This document shows, one piece after another, positions 44,954 to 59,039 of a DNA stretch of 64,000 nucleotides. Below the pieces are notes generated by a model that saw only the letters and a list, made by a program, of their open reading frames with translations, was not told the origin of the DNA and ran no database searches. The stretch covers positions 1 through 64,000 of the forward strand of contig RBZT01000527.1 in the NCBI GenBank assembly GCA_003693705.1, read 5' to 3'. Within the stretch, counting starts at the first letter, position 1; the number at the start of each line of letters is the position of its first letter. The stretch comes from Polymyxa betae. Its lineage: Eukaryota > Endomyxa > Phytomyxea > Plasmodiophorida > Plasmodiophoridae. Both the position numbers and the translations under genes were made by a program.

Positions 44954-46866
44954 TTACCCTACCACCACGATTCCCAATTCCTGAAAGGCATTAGTTCTTT
45001 CGTCTTGGAAAACGGATCTGATGCGGAAATGAAGAGCAGATTCGACAGTGCCAGTTCCGATTGCATGCTGCTCAAAGTTTCGATAACGCTGTTGGTTGAT
45101 AGCTGCGTTAGTTTCGTGTTTGTTCTTGATCTCCACGATTGGCTTGATTGCTTCAGATGTCTTCTCGTTGCCTTTGGTGCATGCAGCACCTAGGGAGAAT
45201 GCAGTCAGTCTCCGTTTGATGACAAGAATTGCTCTTCGAAATGCATCCGTTATGCGAGTGTCCAGCGGATCTTGACTGACATGAAGAGATTCCGTAACGA
45301 ACCGGTTGAGACCATCAACAACTCGGAAACGCAAGATACAGTTATCATTACCGGCTATGTTTCTGCATAAAATCATAATTCTCAGTCAACACAATGGCAA
45401 GACAGCGCCTTACAGTCTTTTGTTTTCCAATTTTTTGACACGATTAGGGCTGTTTTCAAGAGTTTTGCGTCGAATCGTAGGACTCGAAGGACCGGAAGTT
45501 GGTTTAGGTGGAACGACAGCGGTTTGATAGACGCCTTCCTTGTTTAATTGTTGGCTAACCAGCCTTGAAGGTAAACTATTGCATAATGTGGTTAGCGAAG
45601 CAAGACCCTCAATGTCATGATCGATCTGATCCAGCAGCTCCGCATCCATATTGAGGAGCAATGATTTGATGTCAGTTAAGCAAAACGGATCGATATGCCT
45701 ATGGACAAGTTGAAAAAGCGCATTGAGATTTCACTAATACATGCATTCCAAAAGATTCGCCACGCGTGCAGTGGAACAGCATGCAGATTGCAGATTGGCC
45801 CATCGTAACAACTGATAACATCCGCTGTTCAAAGGCATCAGAAAAGACTTGTCTGCAGAAGACCGACGATCCATCATCTTAGCATCAATGAGCGAGCCAG
45901 TCTTTATTGAACGATGCCCAATCGCATACGTCTAGTTTTTGAAAGCACATTATTAACCAGACAAAACCGAGCAACGTCCACGAGATCTGAAGCAACCAAA
46001 TTTGAATGAATACATAGACCTTTTCTGAAAAAGCATGATCCAATAGGAAATGCAAATCTTGGAAGTAGCTAAGGATGTTTGTTCAGCCAATGCAGCATGA
46101 CAGCGGAAAATCAACATTCACATACAGTTAACGCAGCATCATTAGAAGCCTCTGCAATTTGAAGGCTGGAAGTAAGTGATAAAAGACGTTTGGCAACCCC
46201 TAGACTTGGTCGAATTCCAGCAACCAGATTATCGAACAATAGAGAATGATGGCTAGGATGCATGATTGATTGAGAACCTGTTTAAACACCTTCGGTTAGA
46301 TGCAAACACCTCAACCTGATTGATATATACCTAGCATAGAGCTAAATTGCTGTAAGCAGTCTTTTACACGATCCAAATTTGATCGAATGTCATGAGCTAA
46401 ACAGACTTCATTTACTAAAGTAGGAAGCATGGTGCTTTGGCCTTTACCCGAGAGTTGACCAAAGCGATATCGTAAGCTTTCCATAATACTCTTTGCCAAA
46501 TTCCTACACTTTGAGCCATCCACATTCGGTAAAGCGACACCGATACTAAAACCGTCAACGTTCTTCGCTTTAGAAATTGCTATATCCCTGGGTCTGAGTT
46601 CTCGACCTAGCTCCAGAAATGCTGAAGCAATCTATCGAAACAACTTCAAATCAACATCTAATCTAAGTCATGGCATGGTGTAGAACGACCTTAGTCCCAT
46701 TGACTGTTTCAGACACATCATCAAGAGCAACAATAACAGCTCTAATTTTATACAGCGCACTAAGCATAGGGTCATCTTCGGCCGGCTCAGGAACCATGGC
46801 GACAACGTTCTCTTGCCCTTCCTCGACGGTGTCGTCAATGAGGAAAACTGCCCCATGGAATGACAT
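44954..46866 (-). CDS. Longin-domain trafficking protein, HPS4/CCZ1-like (tentative)
   Basis: Seven minus-strand exons keep frame: 46866..46690, 46631..46331, 46277..46126, 46068..45913, 45847..45741, 45698..45414, 45362..44954 (528 aa). The layout fits the tri-longin CCZ1/HPS4 class of Rab-GEF subunits. It has an N-terminal longin-like part (residues about 1-160 with an IRAVIVALDDVSETVNG helix), a helical linker, and a second longin start FPIGSCFFRKGLCIHSNL with VASDLVDVARF (compare family ILAGCILYKG..). A Pro-rich loop and a third alpha/beta region follow at the C-terminus (LRFRVVDGLNRFV..). Sequence identity is low and the assignment rests on pattern only. The exon 4/5 splice uses a weak GTTCAA donor. 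It would act on late endosomes or lysosomes. Confidence 0.5.
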
Positions 46867-46899
46867 GATCTGAAGATCCGACCAACACTGACTCCAAGA

Positions 46900-47136
46900 C
46901 TAAGCGAGAAGTGACTCCGCTATGTCATTATACAAATTCAAGTGCAATGGGAGGCCGTTCCAGCTCCTAAACATTCCACGATGCTTGTCGTAAGGCTTAA
47001 TAGGCGTCCTACAATCGCAGACCCTCGACCACCTCAGGTCTTTGTACCTCAATTCTATGGGGGAAGGTTGGCCTGCCGGAAGCGGAACGAGATAAGACGT
47101 CATCAAGGTGCCTTCCCCGTCGGAACCGTGACTCAT
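46900..47136 (-). CDS. Uncharacterised 78-aa ORF
   Basis: This open frame lies just upstream of the longin-like gene on the same strand, separated by 33 bp. The peptide (MSHGSDGEGTLMTSYLVPLP..) has no recognised domain. It could be a small gene, an upstream exon or uORF of the longin-like gene, or spurious. I cannot decide. Confidence 0.25.
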   Translation of the reverse strand: MSHGSDGEGTLMTSYLVPLPAGQPSPIELRYKDLRWSRVCDCRTPIKPYDKHRGMFRSWNGLPLHLNLYNDIAESLLA

Positions 47137-47248
47137 CGATGACGAATACCTCGACGTTGGCAGCGACGTCCTAGTTCATTCGAAAAATCGGCTTCAAACC
47201 CGAACACTCCTCGAACGATCCATCCAAAGCAACTCCCAGCACTAAATC

Positions 47249-47725
47249 ATGAAAATTCCAACTACTGCTTTTGTTCTGATGGCGCTGGCGTCGGCGGCAG
47301 CTGCCTTTCCTGCTGGTCAAGCTTCCTTTAGTGGTTCTCAATCATACAATAATGAGTGCAAGCAACTGCCTACTCCACCAAAAGTGGTTCGTCCACCGCC
47401 ACCTCCTCCGACTACATGCCCGCCCCCGGCCCCGCCACCTAAACCAGTTCAAGAATGTAAAAATCCCCCGGCACCCCCTAAGCCTTTGTACGTTCCTCCT
47501 GTTCGTACTAAGACTACCACCTACACAGCTCCAAAGCCGTCACCGCAGATTTACAAGGCTCCGACGCCTGTAACCAAGAAATCGACTTATTCTGCGCCAG
47601 CTCCTAAAGCCAGCAAATCATCAGGATCTTATTCAGGGGGCAAAAACGTAGTAAGCAGCGCTTCTGGATCTAGAATTTCCATGGTGGTTGTGGCCCTGGC
47701 AGCCACATTGGCGTACCTGATGTGA
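47249..47725 (+). CDS. Secreted proline-rich, GPI-anchor-type surface protein
   Basis: This intronless gene of 158 aa has a classic signal peptide at 1-19 (TAFVLMALASAAAAFPA). Next comes a Cys-spaced Pro-rich region (PPPPPPTTCPPPAPPPKP), then Lys/Thr/Tyr/Ser-rich repeats (TYTAPKPSPQIY, STYSAPAPKAS). A Ser/Gly spacer leads into a C-terminal hydrophobic tail, MVVVALAATLAYLM, the layout of a GPI-anchor signal. Extensin-like surface or wall proteins share this composition. The three Cys suggest disulfides. It is likely exposed on the cell surface. Confidence 0.75.
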   Translation: MKIPTTAFVLMALASAAAAFPAGQASFSGSQSYNNECKQLPTPPKVVRPPPPPPTTCPPPAPPPKPVQECKNPPAPPKPLYVPPVRTKTTTYTAPKPSPQIYKAPTPVTKKSTYSAPAPKASKSSGSYSGGKNVVSSASGSRISMVVVALAATLAYLM

Positions 47726-49856
47726 GGAACTGAACAGTAAATAGTCTATCTGAAATCTGGGAACAGAAATACATCGATTCATTATATATCTTTGTCTAGC
47801 ATGCAGTGTACTCTCGGAATTCGTAGAATTTTCTCCTTGTTGACTGTGAGAGCTCTGGCGAAATTGTTGTGAGATTCAAGCTAGCTCCAAGCAACCTCGC
47901 AAAAACAAAAGAGCCGTTATGTCATCCTGATTCAATGTGCATCTTGTGTAACATAAGCTATCAGAGTTATTTCTGCTTATGGACTGGTTTCAGGTTGGAG
48001 AGATCGAGGGCATTTCTGCGCGGCATCGGGTTGTCCTGTAAGCGTACCTGGATCGCTTCATATCAGTCAGATGCTGACGGGGATCGCTTGGGCGATCTGG
48101 CTTGCCATGGGGAGTACCGGGATCACTTGACACCTTGTACTGTTTGGGCGATCTGGCTTGTCTTCGTCTTATCGCACAACCCATTTTCGATTCCTTTCGG
48201 GGTCTGAGATGACATCAGCCGCTAGGTATTCCCGACCGGATGTCCCTTGCTGAAGTCGCAGGTACCGGATTCGATTTGGCCAAGTTGCTGCCGTTGCTTA
48301 CCCTCGATGGACGTTGTGGCTGCCATATCTATAAGAGGAACGTGTCTCTGCATCTTATTCGATGCTTATCTCATGCTGGCTCTGTCGCTGTATTTTGTTC
48401 TAAAAAAACTCAAGCGCAGCTAAAACTGTAATCATCTGGATTCGATGGAAGCCACAGCCATGAATATCATCAGAAAAAAATCATTTTCTATTGACAGATC
48501 AATCCACTTTTATTCATGTGGCTTTGAACCTTCATATCTACAACCTAGCCATCTTCACGTATGCAATCTTCGGCTGCCCGGATAGCTTTCCGCTTTCATT
48601 TGACGTCGCCTTCAGCCAACACTAATTTCTCTATCTTAAAGGAGTCTCAACCGACAGCCAACTGAGATTAGCAGATCTCAATCATCCCTTTGAGGCAATC
48701 ATACCGACCGTTATCATCAATAACGTTCTCGTTGCGCAATAGTTCACCTCTTGACGAGTTTTGAGCACTTTAGATGGGTATGCAGAATCAAGGATTCAGA
48801 GTAGCAGGCTTTTTTGTACTTTCTATCTTGTAATAGTATTGGATCAGGCAGTATCTCGGTAAAGAATTCGAATTCGAGACTATTCTTTTCCGCACGATGC
48901 CGATGCGTTCAAGAACGACTTCGCTACCAGCGACAGCAACTTTGAGAAAGCTGTCAAGATTACCTAAATAAGGACAAGTCTCTTCCCGTCTTGATAACAG
49001 CAACCTGCGCCATTATCGCAACACCTTTTCAACGGTCGATTGTCGGCGTTATTCCATCGTGACCAATGCCAGATAGATTTAATTTCATGGCCATGTTCGC
49101 GAGAACTGATAGTCTGTCCAGCTATCGCGGTGCAGCACGTCACGTTCGAAGGGCCAACACTAACAACCACACCAGAGAATCTCAGTCAAGTCTTGTTTGA
49201 TACCGCATTGAATCAGCTGTTGAAAGCTGATGCAGCCGGATTCGCTTCCAAGGTTCCTTGTCAGCCCGGATAATCATCGCCTCTGGATGATTACCTGGCT
49301 GGCATTAAAGAGCAGGCGGTCCATGACTGGACCCGAACCGAGCGATCCAAATGCCAACTATCTTTTCGGGCTTTCAAACTACCTAACCACCTGTGATATG
49401 TGATTGGTCGCAAATTGCAATGAGGTGTTTCTCCTCGTATCATTCTTGCTTTGACCATGCCCTAAACACTTGAAGTTTTGTTGATGCTTGCATTAACTAA
49501 TATGTGGACAAGAACCGTTTTCAAAGATTAAACGACGTGCAACTACCAGATTGTCCAAGAACTTTTGTATTTCCGATTTAGACCAGCGAGTTGCGATGAG
49601 ATCGTCCGATTAGAGAATCTAGCATGGCAGGCTCAAGGCAATTCGCGCCTGTGCCCACATGATTGGGATTACCCCCTACGAGCTTCATGACGCTTCATTA
49701 ACCCGTCGTCATACCTTATGCGTCTGTTATAGTGATCACAGCAGAGGGCTGCATTCAGTACTGTACCTGTAAATCAGTGCTATCAGGAGAGGGTTGCATT
49801 CGTTGCAGTGCTATTTAAATTTTTGAAGTGTTCCTATTCCTTCCTCAATTTGACAC
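47726..49856. other. Intergenic, no gene recognised
   Basis: Several short ORFs (60-110 codons) on both strands show no similarity or splice support. TTGGGCGATCTGGCTTG occurs twice (about 48089 and 48144). A 77-codon plus-strand frame at 49040-49273 has a plausible helical end but no family. No RNA gene is seen. Confidence 0.4.
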
Positions 49857-50548
49857 ATGGATGATGATGATCCACCTCCTCTTGAAGATATGTCACCGTT
49901 CGTGAAGCCTGTCGTACATCAGCTTCAGGCTCAGCATAATAGGAGGTTATATCAGCAGCAAAGTCCTGGACAGGAGAATCAGGCCAGATCGATCTCTGGA
50001 GAGCAGGCCAAAGGCAATACCATGTTTTCAGGGTTACAGTCAGGGTTTTTCTCTAAGGTTGGTGAGAAAGGGAAAGCGATTGCTTTTTGACATCTTCGTT
50101 TGAAGAATAAGCACAAAGTTAAATCAAATGCAACACCAATCACCACAGATAAATCAGCTCTGGTGATTCCTGAAGTACAAGATGCCATGAGAAACGATAA
50201 TCAAGGTTGGTTTGTCTCTACATGTCAGGGTAGTGTTGATTTGCTCACGCCGGTTAGAGTGGCTAACAGACGATTTGCTTCGTAACTTTGTGACCAATCC
50301 TATGTTACTCGAAGGAACAAAAAATCCTAAAATAATGCAGGCCATGGAATTAATGCAGAAAAATCCCAAGGTGCAAGCCAGTTTGGATCTTTTCTTTTTA
50401 ATTTACTAATAGCGCATCTTAGGAAGCTTGTGACAAATTCAGGAACGATAGCGAAGTTAACTCTTTCATCAAAAGTTTTGCAACTCTCATGAGCAGTCAT
50501 TATTCAGGACTGGCCACACAGGGTGCCAATTCAAATCGAAAAGTTTGA
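49857..50548 (+). CDS. Small conserved-looking protein with STI1-like C-terminus
   Basis: Four exons, 49857..50057, 50106..50205, 50258..50370 and 50423..50548, join in frame to give 179 aa with introns of about 50 bp. The N-terminus is acidic with MDDDDPPPLEDM. The middle is polar and Lys-rich. The C-terminal 75 residues form short helices: WLTDDLLRNFVTNPMLL, NPKIMQAMELMQKNPKEA, and SFIKSFATLM..HYSGL. The NP..MQAM..MQ.NP pattern is the STI1/DP-type chaperone-interaction motif, so a role with Hsp70/Hsp90 clients is possible. I do not recognise an orthologue by name. Confidence 0.6.
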
Positions 50549-50695
50549 TAAATACGTAAATTATACTTCGTGAAAAGGTTGTACATGTTAATCGAAGAAC
50601 TGAGCATCATTCAATCGGATGATGATTCATGGTGAAACCTGAAATTTGTATTCGACAACTTTGTTTCCAATCCCGTTTTCTCTTGTCATTAAACA

Positions 50696-53600
50696 ATGGA
50701 CCAGAGCCAGAATGAGCCCCCTCGCTCACTGAGTGAAATTCAACGTCTGCCCCAGCGAGAGCCTCGTATTCGGCGAATCAGCAGCAGTGTTGAAGTCGGA
50801 GTGGTTACATCTATAACTGATCGGTTATTCCCGAATTTTTCTTCCACTGAAACGAAATCGAACTCTGGCGATATAACGCCTGCTGATCAACTTCCTGTGA
50901 AACGCGACCGATCTCTCAACAAAAATGATTTCAACAATCAACAGCAACTCGAAGCAAATGCGTCTAGTGAAAACCCAGTCGAAACAAATTCAGATGTGGA
51001 TCCTAACGACAATTTGGCCCAAACCAAACAGGAAGAGCGAATGTCCTCAGCATTAGATGAGGAGCCTGCCAACAATCGGGATCAAAAGCTGTCTCCAGAA
51101 CAATATCCGCAGGAATTGCCGGTATCTGAGAATTCTCCAGTTGAAGGTAGGTTCGACCGGGAACTCATTCATTCCTTGGAAGTAATATTGTTGCAGCACG
51201 CACCACTACCAGTAATAGTGATGGAGAACAGCAAGAAGCAAACTTATCCTCAGCTGGTATGAACGAATTGCACTCTTGAATTCTCCATTCTGACATTGGA
51301 CTAGGTGTTCCTGCTAAAAAGACTGATTCAACAAAACGACCTTCTGCAATTGGTATGCGGTCTCTTTTGCTTTAGTACTGTTTTCTCATAACAAAAAATT
51401 CAGAAGAGGCTGGAGCCAATGCACCTCCAAATGATGGAAGAGAAGAGGCGCCCATTGATTCAGATTTACCAGACGGTTCTGCAACAGCAGGCCCGATTGC
51501 CGGTTCTTTTGACAAGGCTTACGATCCCCGAAATGAGGAAACGTCGAGACTGGAATCTGAAAAACCGAAGAGCCGCAAGAATTCTCAGCAGCGTGGACCT
51601 GGTCTTTCTGATGCGCGTCCTGTGTCACCGTCTGCCGATCCTCAAAGACAACCGCCAGCTCAACCTGATTTTGAATCGGCTCAAGACTTATCAAGAGATG
51701 CCAGCGGCAAGAATCCACCAGCTCCTACAAATGTGTCATTATCCGATGACCCTTCAAAATCTGGAGATCGCTCAATTTCACCAGATTCAGATTTGAATTC
51801 GAAGCCCTCGGTGCCTCTCCCGCTATCAATGACTGCAGAATCTCGTGATGATGGCTTGCCCTCAACAGGTATCACCGAAAACAGAACTCTTTTAACTTCA
51901 AAGCCGAGCTAACGTTTGTTTGCCTCAGGTTCTGCCAGTGATGGATCACAACCGAATCGTTCTAAACCTGGTTTGTTGTTGTTTTTTGTTTCAAAGTATG
52001 GTGTTTCTTATCGCTTCTCAGAGGTGGCTGAATCCGACGGACGTTCCGATGATGAGATAAAAGAAGCGGTCGGTAACACTTCCATACCTGAGGACAATGG
52101 GCAAGCTGGACCAATGACAAATTCTGAGGAGTTGGCTGGTGACCGCCAAAATAACGAAATCGACAAACCAGATTCAAAACAGTCGGAAGACCGTCCAGGA
52201 CGTTCAGATGATGAGGTAAAAGAAGCTGTCGGTAGCACTTCCCTACCTGAGGACGATGGGAATGTGGCTGGTGACCGCCAAAATAACGAAATCGACAAAC
52301 CAGATTCAAAAGAACCGGAAGACCGTCCGAATTGGTTTCAACGTGGACTTGGCCTTTTTGGTTCAAGTTCTCCATTATCGTCTGAAGACCCAACTGCTCC
52401 AAAGCAACCACTGGCCCCTACACCATCTTCTGACATTCCGACTGCTCAAAAGCAATCGCCAGCCTCTGCATCATCGCCTGGCGACCCGGCTGCTCAAAAA
52501 CAGTCACCGGTCCAGCCTGATGTTGAATCGACTGACATTGACGAGAACTCTTCAGTTTCTACTAATTCAGAAATGGCCAAAGATCCCGCAAAATCTGATG
52601 ATCGTCCAAGCTCTCCAGCTTTAGACTCAAACCTGGACCCCTCGGCGGTTCGCCCGCAGTCAATGCCAACAGAACATGATGTTGCAAATAGGCAAGAAAA
52701 AAAATCACCCTCATCTGGTACAAACCAAGGACATTGCTTGATTTCTCGTGTCGATCTAATTTTGTCTTCAGATCCCATCAAGGCTGAAACTCCACAAGAT
52801 CGTTCTGCACCAGGTATGCAATTTTGTTCCAAAGTACGGTAGTTCTTACAGAGTCTCAGAGGCGACTGGATCCGATGCGCCTTCAGAAAGCAAGAACACT
52901 GAATCGGTTAATCCTTCTGCTTTACCTGAGGCTACTAAGCCTGCAGTCACGGCCGCTGGGCCTGATGTGGCGAAGAACAGTCCCCCAAATGACGAAGCAG
53001 TCAAACCAGAATCGAAAGGATCGAAGAGCCCCCCTAATTGGTCTCAGCGTGGACTTGGACAATCTGACCCAAGCCAAGCGTCATCCTCTAACGATCCTTC
53101 TGCTCAAATACAGAATCAAGCTCAGCCCGATTCACCAGCTGAACGTTCATCAAGAAATGATAATGACAACAAGACAACAGCCCCTGCAAACCCAAACTTG
53201 CAAGGAGACCCCTCAACAAGCGAAGATCGTTCGCAGCCTGCGCCTCGTGAATATCCAAGTCCTGCAGGACAAGAGACTACTTCACAATCAGCAGGTATAT
53301 ACAAAGAACACAGCTTGAAGTTTGGAATCAATTTAATCTTTGATTTAGCCTCAGATCTTACCAAAAATCAAGCACGACAACAAAGCCCCAAAGCTGGTAT
53401 GTCACACTTTTGTTCAAAGTATAGTATTCTTACATCGGATCAGAGAAAGCTAAATTTCATGCACCTTTGAATTCTACACGAGATTCGCCCAATGAATCAG
53501 CTTCATCAGACGGCGCTGCTGCAGCAAACCCGACTTCTAGTTCAGACGAGGTGGCTGACGATCGCCGAAGTGACACAGCAGACAGACCAGAATCTAAAGA

Positions 53601-56192
53601 TCCGAAGAGTCGTCAAAATTGGTTTCAACGTGGACTTGGCTTTTCTGGCTCACGTCCTGCATCAGCTTCCAACAACCCGGCTGATACGAATTCAGACTTG
53701 CCCAAAGGCGTCCCAAAATCTGACGCTCCTAAAATTTCTCCAGATTTGGGCTCAGATTCGATGCAGTCGGCGCCACGTCCACAGCCAGTGCCTGCTCAAA
53801 ATGCAGCTGCCAATAGTTTACAATCATCAGGTACAAACGAAGAGCAGAGCTCGAGCTTTCGGATCGATATAACACTTGTTTATTCTCAGATCCTGACAGA
53901 GCCGAAACTCCACAGCGTCGCTCTATTCCTGGTAGTATTATCGTTTTAAAGTATAAAATTTCTTACAGTGCTGCAGGGCCGGCTGAACTCGATAATCCTT
54001 CAGATGACATTAGAAAAAAAACTGCTGGCGATTATACTTCACCAGATGATACGGCACCAGCAGGCCCGCTTTCTGGTTCTGATGAAAGGGATGGCGACGG
54101 CCAAATTAACCAAGATACCAAATTGGATTCCAAAGAGCCGAGGAACCGTCCGAATTGGTTTCAGCGTAATCGTGGCCGTCCTGGTTCACGGCCAGCATCA
54201 TCGCCTGACGATCCGGCTGCTACAAGGCAATCGCCGACTCAGTCTGGACCGGCTCAGGACATACCAACTAACGACAGTGGCAAGGCTCCATCAGTTGCTT
54301 CAAATTCAGATTTGCCCAAAGACTACTCGGAATCAGACGCTTCTAAGAACTCTCCAGATTTGATGCCGTCGGCGCCTCGTCCGCAGGCAACGCGTGCTCA
54401 TAACAATTCAAATCCTGACACGGCTGAAACCCAACAACCTGACTCTGCACCTGGTATTGTGTTTCCACCTTTGAAATGATCCTATCTCTTATACTGCTTC
54501 AGGGCCCGCTGGATCCGATACAACTTCAGATGATAAGAGAAGAGAAGTGGACAGCCCTACAGCTTTACCAAATGTTACGGCACCATCAAGACCGATTGCT
54601 GATTCTGGTAATGTGGCTGGGGATCGCCTTGCTGACGAAATCGGCAAATCAGAACCCGAAGAGCCAACCAACCGTCAGAATTGGTTTCAGCGTGGGTTTG
54701 GCCGTCCTGGTTCACGTCCTGCATCATCGCCTGACGACCCGGCTGGTCAAAGACAATCGCCGATCCAGCCTGATATTGTACCGGATCGAGAAAGCGACAG
54801 TGACAAAAATTCATCAGCTCCTACGAACTTGGACTTGCCAAAAGGCTCAAAACCTGAAACCCGTTCAGTTTCGCCAGATTTCGATGTGAATACGGCGCCC
54901 TCGCCGCCTCGCCCACAGTCAAAGACTGCAGGAAATGATGAAACAGGAACGCCTGAGAATAGTTTTCCCTCAGCAGGTATAATCGAGGAGCGTTTCCGAG
55001 TTCTTGAGTCGGTCTAACATGTCGTTAGCTTCAGATCCTGTCAAAGCTGAAGCACCACAGAGTCGCTTTACACCTGGTCTGGTAACTGTTTGCAACAAAA
55101 AATTGCATATCTCAAAATTTCTCAGAGGCGACTGGCTTTGATGCACCTTCCGATGATAACAGAAAAGAAGTGCCAAAGAACACTACAAGAGCAGAACCGA
55201 TTGCTGGTTCTGATGACGTCGCTAGTGCCCGCCAAAACAACGAAGCTGCCAAATCAGAATCAAAAGAACCAACCAACCGTCAGAATTGGTTTCAGCGTGG
55301 GTTTGGGCGCCCTGGTTCACGTCCAGCAACATCATCCAACGACCCAGCTACGCAAAGGCAAACGCCCTCTCAGCCTGAATCGGCTCGCAACACATCAAGT
55401 AATGACAATAGCGAGATGTCATCAGCTCCTACGAGTCCAGATTTGCCACAAGATTCGAAATCTGAAGCTCGTTCATTTTCTCCAGATCTGGGCTCAAATT
55501 CGATGGCCACAGCGGCTTCCCCGCCGCCAAAGACTGCAAGATACGATGGTGCAGAGGCGCATGAGAACAGTTTACCGCCAGGTAATAAGAGAGCAATGCT
55601 GAAAATGTTAAAATTGATCTAACAGTCTCCTCCAGTTCCTGACAGTGCTAAAATCCCTCAGCACCAATCTATACCCGGTATGTTATCTTGTTTCAAAATA
55701 TAATGGTATTCCTTATGTTATCCAGAACCGGCTGGATTCGATGCGCCGCCAATTGATAAAAGACAAGAAACGGTCGATGCTGATGCTTTACCAACGGATA
55801 CTGCAATAGACGGATCGATTGCTGCTTCTGATGACGTGTCTGGCGACCGCCAAGATAACAAAGTCGACAATTCAGAATCCCAGGAACCGACGAGCCGTCC
55901 AAATTGGTTTCAACGTGGGCCCAACGTTTCTGGTTCGAATCCTGCATCGTCTTCTCAGAATGAGGCTGCACAAAGACAATCGAATGAAACACGCAACGAT
56001 GCGCAAGCAAATCAGCCGGAAATGCGAGCAGATCAGCCAGAAATGCAAGCAAATCAGCCGGAAATGCGAGCAGATCAGCCAGAAATGCGAGCAGATCAGC
56101 CAGAAACGCAAGCAGATCAGCCGAGAACACGTCGCCAGCGACAGAGACGTGCTCGTCGAAACCGGCCTGGTTATAACCCTAATGCATGGTGA
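50696..56192 (+). CDS. Disordered protein built from tandemly duplicated exon cassettes
   Basis: The gene starts at ATG 50696 and ends at TGA 56192. The product is on the order of 1,400 residues, rich in Ser, Pro, Asp, Asn and Gln, with no signal peptide and no known domain. It consists of at least eight repeats of one unit of 530-700 bp. Each unit encodes SDxxRxEA.., a short acidic stretch, then NWFQRGLG or a variant, then GSRPASSPDDPA.QRQSP, and an acidic SPD end. The NWFQRG-type cores are near 51570, 52330, 53036, 53617, 54153, 54679, 55284 and 55902. Units are separated by short introns, apparently all phase 1 (exons begin and end inside a Gly codon), so units can duplicate without frame loss. 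The last unit ends in QPEMRAD heptads and a basic RRQRQRRARRNR tail. Function unknown. Confidence 0.65.
56013..56118 (+). repeat. Five ~21-bp coding repeats (QPEMRAD)
   Basis: Within the last cassette the 21-bp unit CAGCCAGAAATGCGAGCAGA plus T is repeated about five times with small changes. It encodes heptads QPEM(R/Q)A(D/N). This is a rapidly evolving minisatellite in coding sequence. Confidence 0.85.
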
Positions 56193-56314
56193 TAGAAATC
56201 TGCTTAGTGTATCAATAAAATGATGCCAAAAGGCAGACTGATCCCATACCAGGGTTTATTTGAAAACAAAACAAAGTATAAAAATTGTTGATGCGTGTTG
56301 GAAATGAATGATCG

Positions 56315-57008
56315 TCAATATCTGTAGCTGTCACTTTTCCGTCTGTCAGCCTCTTTATACGATCGAGAATAGTTGTAATAATCGTGGACGTCATAGCTTC
56401 GAAATTGTCGACGGATATCTCTGTGTTCATCTCGGGAATCAGGTGCTTCTGGGCGCGATCTTTTAGTTTCGGAAACCTCATCTGCAGGTCGTTCATGATA
56501 ATACCTGTTTGTATTCTCACAAGGGAGCCGCCGCTGAAAACAAACCCTACCTAGCTCGATTGGACTCGGTTTTTGGCGTCTGCGACGCTTTGAAGAGACG
56601 AACATTCTCCCGAATGATATCATTCTCACGCGGATGAGGACATTCTTTAACGGAATGACCCGATTCACCACAGTTGAAGCATGTCTGCGATTGCAAAGGT
56701 CTGAGCGGCAGGGGGGCTCTATTCACAACATCGTATCGGGCTGGACAACGAATACGCTCATCATTTCCTTTCGTATCGATACAAAAGTCTGGCATATATT
56801 TCACAATCCGAGGCTTAACAGGAGATTGGATCTGAGAGATTGATTGTCTTCGATTGCAAGTGGAAATCAATCTTTCAATCTCAATCTGAAGCCAATCTGG
56901 AACATTGTTATACGTAATCTCTAGCAGAAGGCTCGATTTCGGATCAATATCGGAACCCGAGCCCTCCGGAATATACTCGCCTGATTCTATCCCAGGCGAC
57001 GATGACAT
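56315..57008 (-). CDS. ZCCHC8-like zinc-knuckle protein
   Basis: Two minus-strand exons, 57008..56551 and 56504..56315, give 215 aa with a 46-bp GTAGGG..AACAG intron. The key feature is CFNCGESGHSVKECPHPREN, a CCHC knuckle with the C-P-x-P-R ending typical of ZCCHC8, followed by an Arg-containing helix (IIRENVRLFKA). The C-terminus is Arg/Tyr/Asp-rich and probably disordered. ZCCHC8 is the scaffold of the nuclear exosome targeting (NEXT) complex, working with MTR4. Here the protein is short and I see no clear PSP domain, so an RNA-processing role is inferred from the knuckle only. Confidence 0.6.
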
Positions 57009-58811
<1,803 letters not shown>

Positions 58812-59039
58812 ACGCTCATTGTAAATCACTAAACAAGCCTCATGTTGACCTGCGTTGAATCACGACAGTAAAGGAATGTAGTTGGGCATACGTGACTCAT
58901 TCAGTGGCGATGAGTCAAATAGATTGCCCAAGTATCGCTGGGCCTTGCGCTGGTGTTGAATTCATTGTTAAAGCGAATCTCCATCTTAAACAAGCCTTAT
59001 CTCTTAGCAGCTCTATCAGCACTTACTTCTCTACATACA

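Noticed and set aside
47869-48431. Plus-strand ORFs of 112 and 63 codons
   Set aside because: No similarity, no splice links, biased composition from small repeats.
51962-52411. Minus-strand 149-codon ORF
   Set aside because: Antisense to the cassette gene; repetitive only because the sense strand is.
55693-56130. Hydrophobic repeat ORF on the minus strand
   Set aside because: Reverse reading of the QPEMRAD heptad minisatellite.
50696-56192. CRISPR array in the repeated region
   Set aside because: Units are 530-700 bp coding cassettes, not short repeats with spacers.
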